Assembly (NCBI GenBank): GCA_023525975.1
Contig: CM042043.1
Location: 36,073,501 to 36,137,500 of the forward strand
DNA: 64,000 bases
Direction of reading: 5' to 3'
From: Smallanthus sonchifolius
Taxonomy: Eukaryota > Streptophyta > Magnoliopsida > Asterales > Asteraceae
Below the pieces are notes generated by a model, which made no database searches, was not told where the DNA came from, and saw only the letters and a program-made list of their open reading frames with translations. The position numbers and the translations under genes are program-made. How positions within the stretch are numbered: position 1 is the first letter of the stretch; each line of letters opens with the position of its first letter. Positions 35,273 through 45,851 of the stretch are shown here, piece after piece.

Positions 35273-35886
35273 GATGGATGCATCTGTCTTCTGTTGTAAA
35301 TATGTATGTCTATTGTTGTAAATAAAAGTTAGTATCAGCAGCACTTTTTCACTGCTGACAGGTTTACTCTTCAGCAGCAAAGCCTTTGCCACTGATCTCT
35401 TTAAGTTATCAGCAGGAACAAGTTTCCTGCGGATAGCTTTAAGGCGGTCAGCAGCAACATCTTTGCTGCGGATGAATACATCCATCAGCAGCTACCAAAT
35501 CTGCTGCTGAAAGACTTAACTATCCGCAGCAACCAAGTTTGCAGCGGATAGCTCACCATCAGCAGCAACCAAGTTTGCTGCTGATGGGTAAAACAAGTCT
35601 ACATTAACTTTTACCCACGGTAAAAACTACTCTCAGTCTTTACCATGACTGCTCGAGTGTTTTACAGCTGTAACAGTGAAAAGTAAAAAGGGTTGTACTG
35701 TACAAGAAAATTTGCTTTTTCCCTCGTCTGCCGTTATATCAAAATCCCAAACGTCCCCACAACCTCTTCATATTCAATTTCAAACCTAACTTCCATCACT
35801 TTCTCTCCCGTCCCCACAGCATTTCAAGCCCTCCATACTTAACCACCATTCAAACACCCTTCCCTCTTCCCTCCAAATCCATAACA
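35273..35886 (+). other. Copia B spacer with covarying hairpins
   Basis: 614 bp without a gene. Between about 35330 and 35590 seven hairpins run in the inverse orientation to the LTR array (ATCAGCAGCAA ... TTGCTGCTGAT). Several carry paired changes, e.g. TATCCGC / GCGGATA. The pyrimidine-rich tail before ATG 35887 reads like a leader. Confidence 0.75.
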
Positions 35887-38800
35887 ATGGCAGGCGCGGA
35901 CATAAACAACCCCAACGACAAGTTTTCCCCATATCACAACCTAACTGCATACCTAATCAAGGGCAAGAAATCCGAAGGATTCGATGATATGATCGACTTC
36001 CTTTGTCGGTCCAAAATCCGCCATGCCCTAACAGTCAACCCAACCATCTACACTTCCCACATGGAAAATTTTTGGAGCTCAGCCGTGTATTCCACTGAAC
36101 AGGGCACTCCTCAAATCAAAGGCACAGTAGACGGCAAGGAGATAATCATCACTGAAGCCAAGCTCCGCCAACACCTCAAGCTTCAGGATGAAGGGGACGC
36201 CATCTCTTATCCAAGAGACGTATACATGAGGACCTTTGTATCCATAGGGTACACTGGAAATCAAACAGAGTATACAATAGAGAAGGCACTCATGGGTCCC
36301 AAATGGAAGTATCTCTGCCACACTCTTCTCCAATGCATATCCCAGAAGAGGAGTGGCTGGAACCAACTTAGCTCCGGACTTGCGTCGGCAGTTCACGGTA
36401 TGATAACAGGGGCAGGTTTCAATTTTTCCCACCTCATTCTTGAAGGTTTGAGATACAACCTTCAAGAAGGGGTGAAAGCACAGTTCTTCATGTACCCAAG
36501 ATTCTTGCAGGAAGTGTTCAATATTGAGCACCAAGATCTTTCAAAAACTGCAAGAATCTACTCAATACTGGGACATAAGAACAACATTTTTCAGAGCATG
36601 AGAACAGTTTCATCAAAGTTCTCAGGGGCCGATGTTCCATTGTTATCTACAATGTTGAACACGCAAAGTGCCCAGGGTGACAGTTCAGCAAACCCAGCTG
36701 ATACTGATCCCACACCCTCCTCCTCACTGCCACAAATTCAAACTACTGTTTCCCTTGATCGAACCCCTGTGCATTCTACTGAGGATGCACAGGCACATAC
36801 ATCACTCTCCCACAGTTTGATTGCTCAACTGGAACACAGGGCCCCAGTTGCAGCCAAGTATACAAGAAAGAGGGGCAAGAGAACTCCTTCTTCTCTTGCC
36901 TCCAAGGCCCAAACCCAAGCCAACATCCCTCACTCAGAATCACAACATTCTAGTGAGAATATCATAAGGGAATGCCACATTGTTAGAGAGACTCCTTCGG
37001 AAGTCTCTCTATTAGGATTAGGATCACTTCCCGGATCCATAGATCAGCCCTTTGAGCCATTCCTATCTTCCTTGAACTTAAGTGTTGAGGAACCTGACCA
37101 AAGTGATGTACCTTCTCCAACTACCACTATTCAGGAGGTACTGATTGGTCTTGCTTCCAAAACACCCAACCCAAGTTCTTCACCCTTGGAGGTCCACTCT
37201 GGGAGTATTGAAAGAGTGGATGTGGACGAGGCTGTCACTACTGCTGGTCCATCAACTGACCAGGAGGACAGTGACAACATCATTAAGACCTCAACCACGG
37301 CAACTCATGGTGAGGGTGTTTCCTTGGAAACTCCCTTCACTGAGAGGAATCCCAGGCGCCAAGAAACCATGGGTGATGGGGATGCTGAGGCTAGGCCTAC
37401 GGCCCCATCAAGGTCCAAGGATTCCACAACTGTGGATGAGGACAGACTGAAACTTCATAACTTGGAATTGACGGCCAGGGTGGCTATGCTAGAGGCTGAA
37501 ATGTCCAAACTAAGACACCAAGTCGCTATGCATGCAGCCCATAAATGCCCAACTCTAGCCACTCCCTCTCTTGTATCAGTAGGCACCCAAACGGATGCTT
37601 ACCTGTCTGCTGATGCAACCAAAAAGGGGGAGATGGTTTCTATGGAAGAAGATACAGACAGTCTGGACGACTGGATTCAAGAGCAGTTTGTTCTTCAAAG
37701 CTCACAATACAAGCCAGCTTTTGTCCAAGTTCATGACTTGCCAGCCCCAGATAACGAAGACGAAGAGATATCTGAAGACTGGCAGTTGGTCGTCAGGGCT
37801 GTCGATGAAATGCTGAATGATGCTGAAGACACAGAACAAACAAATGCATCATTCAGCATCCTTCCACAAGCAGCAGCCATCATAAGTCATACATCTGCCC
37901 CCCACTTCCCACTGACATCCACACAGCTAGAGTTTGATATTATACTAGCTTGGGGGTACGATGGGAAAACTGAGAGGTTTTGGATAGGTCGGGAGTTTAG
38001 CGGAGTAGAAGAGCTAGACTGGGATTTAATTCATCCATTTGAAATCCTTGACCTATATGATCTCATCTGCATCAACAACTCATCAGACCTCTCAGCAGAC
38101 CTTTCCATTGACTTGTTCTATGACTTGATGGAGGACAACCTACCCAACTTCATAAGACTAATCAAAGAACTAAAACGGGTAGAGTCTCCTGAGTCATCTC
38201 AGGCTGCAGAAAGAAGACTGTCTCCCAACAATCTTCAAATCACAAGGAGCAGTCTTCTCAATGAAGAAGAAGTTCTGAGCCTGAAAAGACTCCTGTACAA
38301 GACAATGGTCAAGGACTTAGATGTGGTTGGATGGTCTAGCAATAAGTCCTTTGACCATAATCTTCTTCTAAGCAACAGCACCTCTCTCACCATCAACACC
38401 AGGGACATTCTTCAGCTACCCTCAGACTTTCTACTAAAGATCTACCAACTAAGATTCAACATCTGCAACATCAATTCATCAGAGAGTCAGGGAATGATGC
38501 AAACTGTCAGAGCCCATCTTGTAAATGAAGGTTGGATTGAGGGGTATGAGTCTGTGTCAAACTCTGACACTGACTCCAACTCATCTTCTCCCAGAGTTGA
38601 CATTAATTCTGCAGCCTATGGGTTAAGATCATCAATTAAGGATCAACTAAGAGAGATAACAGATCATGAGTCCCAAACCAACCAACCAAATGTGCTTTCC
38701 TTGTCAATCTCCGAAGATGACGATGAAGCCGAGGCTGAGATTCCAACAGTTCCACAATCAACTGTTGCTGTGATCAGTGAAGCCAGAGCAGAGGCATCCA

Positions 38801-40209
38801 ATTTTGATAAAGGAAAGGGCACTATGACTAAAGAGGATGAAGAGAGATTGCTAAAAGAAAAGAAGGAGAAAGAAGAAAGGAGAAGAAAGAGAGAAGAAGA
38901 AGAGATGGCTGAAGAGATGGCTTATCAAACGAAGCATCAAGAAAGAAAGACAGCCTTACTCCTAAGACAACAAACAATCCAGCTGTATGCCAAACAGCTG
39001 GATGAGATGAAAGTTAAAATCCATGCAGGGTCTCAAGTTGAGGAAGATGAAAAACTTGCCAGACAGCTGCAGGAAAAGTTTGCCAAGGAAGAAGAAGAAG
39101 AGAATGAAAAGAAGAAGAAGGAAGATGCTAAGTTTAGAATCACTGATTCTAAATTAGCAAAAGAATTAAGAGAAGAGTGGACTGAAGCTCTGATCTCTCA
39201 AGGTGAGGATGCAGACTACCTTGAGAAACTTTCAAACAAAGAGATTTACAGAGCCTTCATGGGTCAGCAGGGTCAATTGGCTAGCAAGAAAAAGGCTGAA
39301 GAAGAAGAAAAAGCCAAGCTACAGTCCAAGAAGACCATTGCACTGAATAAAAGAACCCATGAAGAAAGGAAGGTCATGATTGACTTCCTTAAGGCTAGAG
39401 GAGACAGTGGAAGGAGGCTAGGTCCAATGAATTTCATGAACCTGCAAGCCCTCTACTTCAAGGTTAAAAAGGATGAGGAAGAAAGACTAGGGAAGAAAGG
39501 CTCCAAGAAAAGGGTACTTATCAAAGAAGAAGAAAAACCAAAGACAAAGAAACCCAAGCCTTCTCCCTCACCTACCTCTTCCTCAGTCCATCATCCTTCC
39601 ACTCTCCTCCCCAAACCTTCCACTCCTCCACCCAACAAGTCCAAATCATCCCACCCAGCTCCCACTCATCAACAGCCTCCCTTGAAGAAATCAAAATCCT
39701 CATCTAAACCTGAAGACTCAAGAGACATTGTTGAATGGGTCTACAATCCACAGGGTCAAAGGTTTGAGATCTTCAGGGGGAGAACTGAAAGAAGAAGATC
39801 TACATACAGGTCTGTTGATGAGGTTCTGCAACTACCAGATTCAGAACTAAGAAGAATTTTGGAGCTGGGTGAAGCTCATGAGCCTGCAAATGAGAGAGGG
39901 AAACATCTTATGCTAGCAATCAGACATTACTTCAACCCTAGCAAAGATGTGGTCATGGATATCAAACCACTCAAGTCCCACTCTCCATTTGTATCTTGGT
40001 CCTACAATGCTGACTTGGATGAGTTCACACTAACTGATGCCAAGAAGCAGCAGATGAGATGTTCAAGCAAAGCAATCTTCAAAATGCAACCCAAAGACAT
40101 CAAGACTCTGTCTGAACTTCCACTGAACAATCCCAGCAAGGATCCAAGAGGATATGAGGTTGAAAGGATAGTCAGACACATGCAAAAGCTTCAGCAGCAA
40201 AGTGATTAG
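35887..40209 (+). CDS. Copia B accessory ORF, 1440 aa, unknown function
   Basis: An intact single frame. Residues 1-260 form a conserved N-terminal domain (FW-S block, 'CISQKRSGWNQLSSGLASAV', 'NFSHLI') that is also present as a fragment in Copia A. The middle is Ser/Thr/Pro-rich. Four degenerate repeats of roughly 75-85 residues begin at Trp 689, 816, 1284 and 1371, of the form W-x-Y/S-N/D ... L-P-x-x-x-L ... L. A charged coiled coil (about 980-1160) and a basic Pro/Ser segment lie between pairs. No signal peptide, membrane span, protease, RT or integrase motif was seen. Similar ORFs occur downstream of pol in related elements; an RNA-binding or packaging role is only a guess. Confidence 0.8.
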   Translation: MAGADINNPNDKFSPYHNLTAYLIKGKKSEGFDDMIDFLCRSKIRHALTVNPTIYTSHMENFWSSAVYSTEQGTPQIKGTVDGKEIIITEAKLRQHLKLQDEGDAISYPRDVYMRTFVSIGYTGNQTEYTIEKALMGPKWKYLCHTLLQCISQKRSGWNQLSSGLASAVHGMITGAGFNFSHLILEGLRYNLQEGVKAQFFMYPRFLQEVFNIEHQDLSKTARIYSILGHKNNIFQSMRTVSSKFSGADVPLLSTMLNTQSAQGDSSANPADTDPTPSSSLPQIQTTVSLDRTPVHSTEDAQAHTSLSHSLIAQLEHRAPVAAKYTRKRGKRTPSSLASKAQTQANIPHSESQHSSENIIRECHIVRETPSEVSLLGLGSLPGSIDQPFEPFLSSLNLSVEEPDQSDVPSPTTTIQEVLIGLASKTPNPSSSPLEVHSGSIERVDVDEAVTTAGPSTDQEDSDNIIKTSTTATHGEGVSLETPFTERNPRRQETMGDGDAEARPTAPSRSKDSTTVDEDRLKLHNLELTARVAMLEAEMSKLRHQVAMHAAHKCPTLATPSLVSVGTQTDAYLSADATKKGEMVSMEEDTDSLDDWIQEQFVLQSSQYKPAFVQVHDLPAPDNEDEEISEDWQLVVRAVDEMLNDAEDTEQTNASFSILPQAAAIISHTSAPHFPLTSTQLEFDIILAWGYDGKTERFWIGREFSGVEELDWDLIHPFEILDLYDLICINNSSDLSADLSIDLFYDLMEDNLPNFIRLIKELKRVESPESSQAAERRLSPNNLQITRSSLLNEEEVLSLKRLLYKTMVKDLDVVGWSSNKSFDHNLLLSNSTSLTINTRDILQLPSDFLLKIYQLRFNICNINSSESQGMMQTVRAHLVNEGWIEGYESVSNSDTDSNSSSPRVDINSAAYGLRSSIKDQLREITDHESQTNQPNVLSLSISEDDDEAEAEIPTVPQSTVAVISEARAEASNFDKGKGTMTKEDEERLLKEKKEKEERRRKREEEEMAEEMAYQTKHQERKTALLLRQQTIQLYAKQLDEMKVKIHAGSQVEEDEKLARQLQEKFAKEEEEENEKKKKEDAKFRITDSKLAKELREEWTEALISQGEDADYLEKLSNKEIYRAFMGQQGQLASKKKAEEEEKAKLQSKKTIALNKRTHEERKVMIDFLKARGDSGRRLGPMNFMNLQALYFKVKKDEEERLGKKGSKKRVLIKEEEKPKTKKPKPSPSPTSSSVHHPSTLLPKPSTPPPNKSKSSHPAPTHQQPPLKKSKSSSKPEDSRDIVEWVYNPQGQRFEIFRGRTERRRSTYRSVDEVLQLPDSELRRILELGEAHEPANERGKHLMLAIRHYFNPSKDVVMDIKPLKSHSPFVSWSYNADLDEFTLTDAKKQQMRCSSKAIFKMQPKDIKTLSELPLNNPSKDPRGYEVERIVRHMQKLQQQSD

Positions 40210-40231
40210 AAGAATTTTGGTTGCATCAGTC

Positions 40232-40240
40232 TAGGGGGAG
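40232..40240 (+). other. Copia B polypurine tract
   Basis: TAGGGGGAG two bases before the 3' LTR. Confidence 0.8.
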
Positions 40241-40242
40241 TT

Positions 40243-40976
40243 TGTAGAACCAAAGACTGATTGCTACCAAATTATTCTAAGTACAATTGCTGCTGATAGG
40301 CTTATCAGCAGCAGTCAACACTTGTTGCTGCTGATAGGCTTATCAGCAGCATTCAACACTTGTTGCTGCTGATAGGCTTATCAGCAGCCTTCAACACAAG
40401 TTGCTGCTGATGGGCTTATCAGCAGCCTTCAACACAAGTTGCTGCTGATGGGCTTATCAGCAGCAGTATTCTCAACTTTGCTGCTGATAGCTTTATTCAC
40501 TGAAGACCAAACGTTGCAGCTGACTATCCATGCCAAGCGTCTCTGACAACTTTCTGCAAAAGCAACTGCCACACTCTAAGCAGAAGGAACCTCAGTGGTG
40601 CAACCAATAAAGGACCTTGTTGCGCGTCTCCAAGCATGCAAACAATGATGCCTAAGAAGACGCTTCAATAAAGTTATCTAGATTAGCCTTTGCGTATAAT
40701 TTAGATTAATAAACAAGATCAACGGTCTGTGTTCGATCTGATCCTCAGAATCAAGGGTTTGTCTTGATTCTGAGTTACTATAAATACTGTGTAACCACTT
40801 CATTGTAAGTGTGCTTCTTCTCAGAGTTTTCATCTGTAATCGTTTATTCACTAAGCTTAATACAACAGTGATCTTACTAGTATTCTTTCTGTCTGTTCGA
40901 TTACATTTGTGTAGTTGTTATTGTTTCCGCCAATATCAACCAGAATAGAATCACCTTGTAATCTCACGATCCTACA
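40243..40976 (+). repeat. Copia B 3' LTR
   Basis: 734 bp with no difference from the 5' LTR seen by eye, including the five-unit 38-bp palindrome array at 40288-40465. Confidence 0.95.
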
Positions 40977-42118
40977 ATTGTCTTAACAAACAAAAGTGGG
41001 ATGTCAGTCTTGTGCCGGGTAACCTTCACGCCATCGCACGACCTTTTCTTCCTTTACCTGAAATGTATACTAAAAGTCAGCTAACGCTGGTGAGTTCTAG
41101 TTTAATGCGATTTGATATAAACATTATTTTCTTTACTTTATAAGTATGCATTACTGTATAGTCATTCATATAAATACGTATTCATAACTTTTGCCTTTCT
41201 TTCATCTTTCTTTTCTGCACTTTTGTGATTTCATATATATATATATGCATTCACCCTTTTCTTTCTTTTCTTTCTTTCTTTAATTTCATGGGTCATACTC
41301 TACAAGGGTGATCAACCCGTCATTTGCTTACGAATGTCACAAAGACAATCGCCGCGGTCCATCGTCATGGCCCGCCTATACTTACAACCGTCCGGCAACT
41401 AGTGTCGTCCGTCATTTTATTCTTACAACCGTCCGGCAATCTTTGTCCGTCCGTCATGACTTACAACCGTCCTACCGTCGTAGGCCGTAATTCGCCCGTC
41501 TACCCGGAGGTATCCGTTTCCCATGCGACTATTATTTATACAACCGTTCTACTATAATATGCCAATTGCTTCGACCGTCCATTAATGGCATTCGTACGTC
41601 CTAGCTGATGAAGGAACACACTTGTCCCGGTTGTAAAATAATCACATGGTCGTCCGTCTACCGAAGTAGCCGTTATCATCGAAGCGTCCATAACATTTTC
41701 TGTACTTGGCAAGCAATATATACATGGATATAAAGCAGGATTTCATTCTTACATGTTATGTCATTCATTCATTTCATTCTTTATAATCATGCTTTTCATT
41801 CTTTATTCATAAATTCTTTTTCGTGTATAGGTATATATATACTTGTATACCACGTATGATCACATTGACATTCATAACATTTATTCACTTAGTGTATACA
41901 TTTCAGCCCCAAAACATTTGAAAACTTTTGCACATAACATAGAAGGGGCACATAGAACTCACCTGATGAGTAGTTTCTGTAATACACTAAGCTGGCTACT
42001 GGGCTTCACTAATGTCACTCACGATCTGTATAATAAAGTCATACACATAAGATGGTGCTCCTAGATGACACTAGACATTACTATGCTTGAACATAGTAGT
42101 TTCGATTGATTAGCTAAT

Positions 42119-42367
42119 ATCGAAACTTGGTAGTTTCGATAGGTTGTTTCTGTCGAAACTTGGTAGTTTCGATAGGTAGTTTCGATAGGTAGTTTCGATA
42201 AGTAACTTATGTATTATCTTAGCTTCGGATTGGGGGCTCATATCGAAACTATGGTAGTTTCGATTGGGTCTGCATATATCGAAACTAAGTAATTTCGATC
42301 GGTCTGCACATATCGAAACTAAGTAGTTTCGATGGGTCTGCACATATCGAAACTAAGTAGTTTCGAT
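42119..42367. repeat. GAAAC palindrome array in gypsy-type solo LTR
   Basis: Palindromes ATCGAAACTA / TAGTTTCGAT; the best units at 42278, 42312 and 42346 are 22 nt with 12-nt spacers (34-bp period). Earlier units at 42119, 42152 and 42242 are less regular. This is the Copia A palindrome in a gypsy-type LTR. Confidence 0.92.
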
Positions 42368-42882
42368 GGGTCTGCACTTATCGCCTTCCCCAAAAATCCG
42401 AATGTTCTGCATGCGAATCTGATCATGTCGATATCTAAGTTTTCTTTGATCAAAACGTTCGTTTTTCATTCTAGATGCTATACCTAAGTTCACTTTCAAG
42501 TTTCATCCGCAAAATCGTTATCTTTTAGCCAAAACCCGAAACTTCCCAAAACGAACAAAAACTCATAATGTGATCGAATCGTTACCTGGATTGTAATTCT
42601 GATTCGGAGGTTTTGCTCACGGGCTCAGCTGTGTCGTGCTCCTCCAATCTCGTGACGATCCGACGACTTTCTCTCTCTAGACCCGAGCTTTCCTTTCTCT
42701 CTCTAGAAGTTGCGTGAGTGTGGAATGAGCAGGGAAGAGGGCTGCCTTGCCTTATATATATATATATCTGGGCTTCCCTCGGCCCATTGAAGCCGAGCCC
42801 AAGCCCGCTCCCTTTTGTTTAAATGTTCCGACTAAATCACCGGTCTCGCTATGTTTATTCGTTTTATTATTTTTGGGATGAT

Positions 42883-43661
42883 AAGAAGCATTATAAAAGG
42901 AAGAAATATAGAAAAGAAGAAAAATCTTATAAAAAAAATATAAGGAAAGAAAAGATTTTCCAAATGATTTTAAAAAAATTATAAAATGCAGAAAATGTGG
43001 CAAATTAGGCCACAAGGCAAAAACTTGTTGGGTTCGAAAGAAACTCAATAAAATTGAAGATAAAGAGTTAAGAAATAAGATTAATGAAGTCTTATTACAT
43101 GACAGTTTTGAATAAACTTATTTTGAACAATCTTCTTCTGAAGAAGAAAAATTAAATGTTTTAAAATATGAAAGTTTTGATTCCTCTGAATCAGAGGAAG
43201 ATTATTGTCCAGCAAACTGTAAAAAAGATTGCTGCAAAAACTCTTCTGAAATGCCAGAAGAAGAACTTTATCAAATTATTTCTCAATTCCAAAATATGGA
43301 AATAAATGTTTTAAGCAACGAAATTTTAGATCTTTTAAAAGTTATAACTGATCCTCAAATAAAAGATAAATTAATTTCTGCATTCATAGATCAACAAAGG
43401 GATGAGGAAGCTTCTTCCTCAAATAATCCTCAACAGGATTTAAAACCTTTTTTTCTAGTTGAATTAAAAAGACAACTAGCCTATAGAAGTCAAACTTCTA
43501 GACCTGTTAATATACAGGATTTAAAAATTGAAATTGACAATTTAAAATATGATATCAAAATTCTTCAAAAGGATAATAAGAGTCTAGAAGAAAGAATTCT
43601 TAAACTCGAGATTCCTCAAAATAAAACCTCCGAAGAAATCCCTCAAGGAGGATTTTTATAA
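42883..43661 (+). pseudogene. EPRV coat-protein C-terminus with CCHC knuckle
   Basis: It resumes the coat frame after the solo LTR with a Lys/Arg-rich segment, then knuckle CRKCGKLGHKAKTC (42987-43028), an acidic Ser/Glu stretch and a coiled-coil-like tail ending GGFL. Breaks are a frame change in the A-run near 42931-42938, an in-frame TAA at 43113-43115, and the terminal TAA at 43659-43661. The knuckle would bind viral RNA. Confidence 0.82.
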
Positions 43662-45617
43662 AGTATTGTAGATATTATAACTACACAAAAATGGAATATT
43701 AAAATAAAACTTCTCATAGAAGATAACTTTTTTATAACTGTTACATCATTAGTTGATAGTGGTGCTGATTTAAATTGTATCCATGAAGGAATTATTCCAA
43801 CTCGGTATTTTCATAAAACCTCCCATAACTTAAGTTCTGCAGGAGTAGAAAAACTAAAAATTGATTATAAAATACCACAGGCTCAGATTTGTCATAATGA
43901 AACCTGTATTCCTACTAGTTTTATTCTAGTAAAAAATCTTACTAGCCAAGTTATATTTGGAACCCCTTTTCTTAATAAAATATTTCCTTTAAAAAACATT
44001 GATAATAAAGGAATAACTGGAGTTTTCCAAAATAAAGAAATTTATTTTCCATTTATTACAAATCCTTTTTCTAGGACTTTGAATAATATAAAAGAAACTC
44101 TTTTACAAGCAAAAACAAATCAAATTGATTTTTTACAAAAAGAAATATTTTCCTTAAATATCCAGGATAGGATAAATAATCCTAAACTCCAGGATAAGAT
44201 CAAAATGATAAATAATCAGTTTACATTACAAATATGTAATGATCACCCAAACGCTTTTTGGGATAGAAAGAAACATATTGTTTCTTTACCCTATGAAAAT
44301 GATTTTAGTGATAGCCAAATCACTACCAAGGCTAGACCTTGTCAGATGAACTCGGAGTATATGGAGTTATGCAAAAAAGAGATAGCTTCTCTTCTTGATA
44401 AAAACCTAATTAGAAGATCCAAGTCTCCTTGGTCATGTACTGCCTTTTATGTTAATAAACATTCTGAAAAAGAAAGAGGTGTTCCTAGATTAGTTATAAA
44501 CTATAAACCTCTTAATAAGGTTTTAAAATGGATTAGATATCCTATACCTAATAAAAAAGATTTGCTGGATAAATTATATAACACTATAGTATTTTCAAAA
44601 TTCGATTTAAAGTCTGGATATTGGCAAATTCAGATTAAAGAAGAGGATAGATATAAAACTGCTTTTATTGTCTCTACGGGCCATTATGAATGGAACGTTA
44701 TGCCTTTTGGGCTAAAAAATGCCCCTTCAGAGTTTCAAAATATTATGAATGATATTTTCATCCCTTATAGTGAATTTATAATTGTCTATATTGATGACAT
44801 ATTAGTCTTTTCAAAAGATATTGAAACTCATTTTAAACATCTTGACATATACAAAAATATAATAATAAAGAATGGCTTAGTAATTTCTAGGCAAAAAATG
44901 ATGCTTTTTCAAACTAAGATAAGATTCTTAGGACACAATATTGAAACAGGAAATATTATTCCTATTAATAGAAGTATTGAGTTCGGGTCAAAATTTCCGG
45001 ATGAAATTTATGACAAAACCCAACTTCAAAGATTCTTAGGTAGTCTGAATTATATTCTCCCCTATTATAAAAACTTAGCAGAAGATACTGCAACATTATA
45101 TGATAGATTAAAAAAGAATCCCCAGCCATGGTCAGAAGACCATACTAAGACCGTTAAAAAAATGAAGCAAAAGGTTCAAAATCTTCCTTGCTTAATGATA
45201 ACAAACCCAGATTGGGAAAAAATTATTGAAACTGATGCCTCGGATATAGGCTATGGTGGAATCCTGAAACAAGTTTCACCAGTTAATAAACAAGAAAGTT
45301 TGGTAAGATTCCATTCAGGAAAATGGAATAATAGCAAGAAAAACTATGCTACTATTGCAAAAGAAATTCTAGCAATAGTAAAATGTGTTTTAAAATTTCA
45401 AGATGATTTATATAATCAAAAATTTATTATAAAAACCGATTACCAAGCAGCTAAGTTTATGTTTGCTAAAGATTTCAAACATGATGTTTCAAAACAAATG
45501 TTTGCAAGATGGCAGTCTCATTTAGCTCCTTTTAATTTTGAAATAATTTATAAAAAGGGTAGTGATAATAGTCTCCCTGATTTTCTTACCAGAGAATATT
45601 TAAATGGCTCATCCTAA
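43662..45617 (+). CDS. EPRV protease-RT-RNase H, open frame without ATG start
   Basis: 651 codons open from just after the TAA at 43659. Aspartic protease DSGA lies at residues 32-35, RT with FGLKNAP and YIDD (residues 376-379), and RNase H with ETDASD (around residue 525). There is no integrase, as expected for Caulimoviridae. No ATG precedes the protease, so it would be made as a fusion with the upstream coat frame or by an unusual mechanism. The end overlaps the next ORF by 14 nt. The paralogue at 61874-63829 has the same length. Viral replication enzyme; current activity unknown. Confidence 0.85.
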   Translation, partial: SIVDIITTQKWNIKIKLLIEDNFFITVTSLVDSGADLNCIHEGIIPTRYFHKTSHNLSSAGVEKLKIDYKIPQAQICHNETCIPTSFILVKNLTSQVIFGTPFLNKIFPLKNIDNKGITGVFQNKEIYFPFITNPFSRTLNNIKETLLQAKTNQIDFLQKEIFSLNIQDRINNPKLQDKIKMINNQFTLQICNDHPNAFWDRKKHIVSLPYENDFSDSQITTKARPCQMNSEYMELCKKEIASLLDKNLIRRSKSPWSCTAFYVNKHSEKERGVPRLVINYKPLNKVLKWIRYPIPNKKDLLDKLYNTIVFSKFDLKSGYWQIQIKEEDRYKTAFIVSTGHYEWNVMPFGLKNAPSEFQNIMNDIFIPYSEFIIVYIDDILVFSKDIETHFKHLDIYKNIIIKNGLVISRQKMMLFQTKIRFLGHNIETGNIIPINRSIEFGSKFPDEIYDKTQLQRFLGSLNYILPYYKNLAEDTATLYDRLKKNPQPWSEDHTKTVKKMKQKVQNLPCLMITNPDWEKIIETDASDIGYGGILKQVSPVNKQESLVRFHSGKWNNSKKNYATIAKEILAIVKCVLKFQDDLYNQKFIIKTDYQAAKFMFAKDFKHDVSKQMFARWQSHLAPFNFEIIYKKGSDNSLPDFLTREYLNGSS

Positions 45618-45840
45618 AGGTCCAATTAAAAGAGCTCTCCTAGAGATCCAGGAGATGATAGAAGAATACACTCTTCAGATCAATAATTATGAAGTGGCAA
45701 TAGAGGACATCCTTACTAATAATTTTCTTACCCCTCAAATTAAAAGTAAAATGATTGAAAACTTTAATATTCACATTTCCTTTAGTAAATTTAAGATTTG
45801 TTTATTAAAACAAAAAAAGAAAATTATCTCATTTGGATAA
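45604..45840 (+). CDS. EPRV small ORF 1, 78 aa
   Basis: Starts MAHPKGPIKRALLEIQE and ends KKKIISFG. It overlaps the end of the RNase H frame by 14 nt. It is paralogous to the next small ORF (same start, LLEIQE block and K-rich end). Function unknown; helical and charged. The right-copy equivalent is split by Gypsy 2. Confidence 0.7.
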   Translation: MAHPKGPIKRALLEIQEMIEEYTLQINNYEVAIEDILTNNFLTPQIKSKMIENFNIHISFSKFKICLLKQKKKIISFG

Positions 45841-45851
45841 AACTTTCAGAT

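Larger units (their letters stand above)
32280..40976 (+). mobile_element. Copia B: young pol-less Copia-type retrotransposon
   Basis: Two 734-bp LTRs with no difference seen, perfect ATTGT target duplication (32275-32279, 40977-40981), PBS and polypurine tract. The interior holds only a gag-like ORF and a 1440-aa accessory ORF; protease, integrase, RT and RNase H are all missing. Both ORFs are open. It is assigned to the copia lineage by its UBN2-type gag remnant, and it must be moved by enzymes from elsewhere. The identical LTRs imply very recent insertion. Confidence 0.93.
32136..42882 (-). mobile_element. Gypsy-type solo LTR in EPRV, split by Copia B
   Basis: The plus reading starts TGTAAGGCCCC, as Gypsy 2 LTRs do, and ends in TTTTGGGATGAT at 42882. 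AAGAA flanks both sides (32131-32135, 42883-42887). The terminal few bases are degenerate compared with TGTTACA. Without Copia B it is about 2.05 kb with no coding interior. The part 41920-42720 is recognisably homologous to Gypsy 2 LTR 54000-54640 (shared CAAAACGTTCGTTTT, 'AGTTTCATCC', 'ATCGTTACCTG'), but the palindrome array between these anchors is of a different type. Confidence 0.8.
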
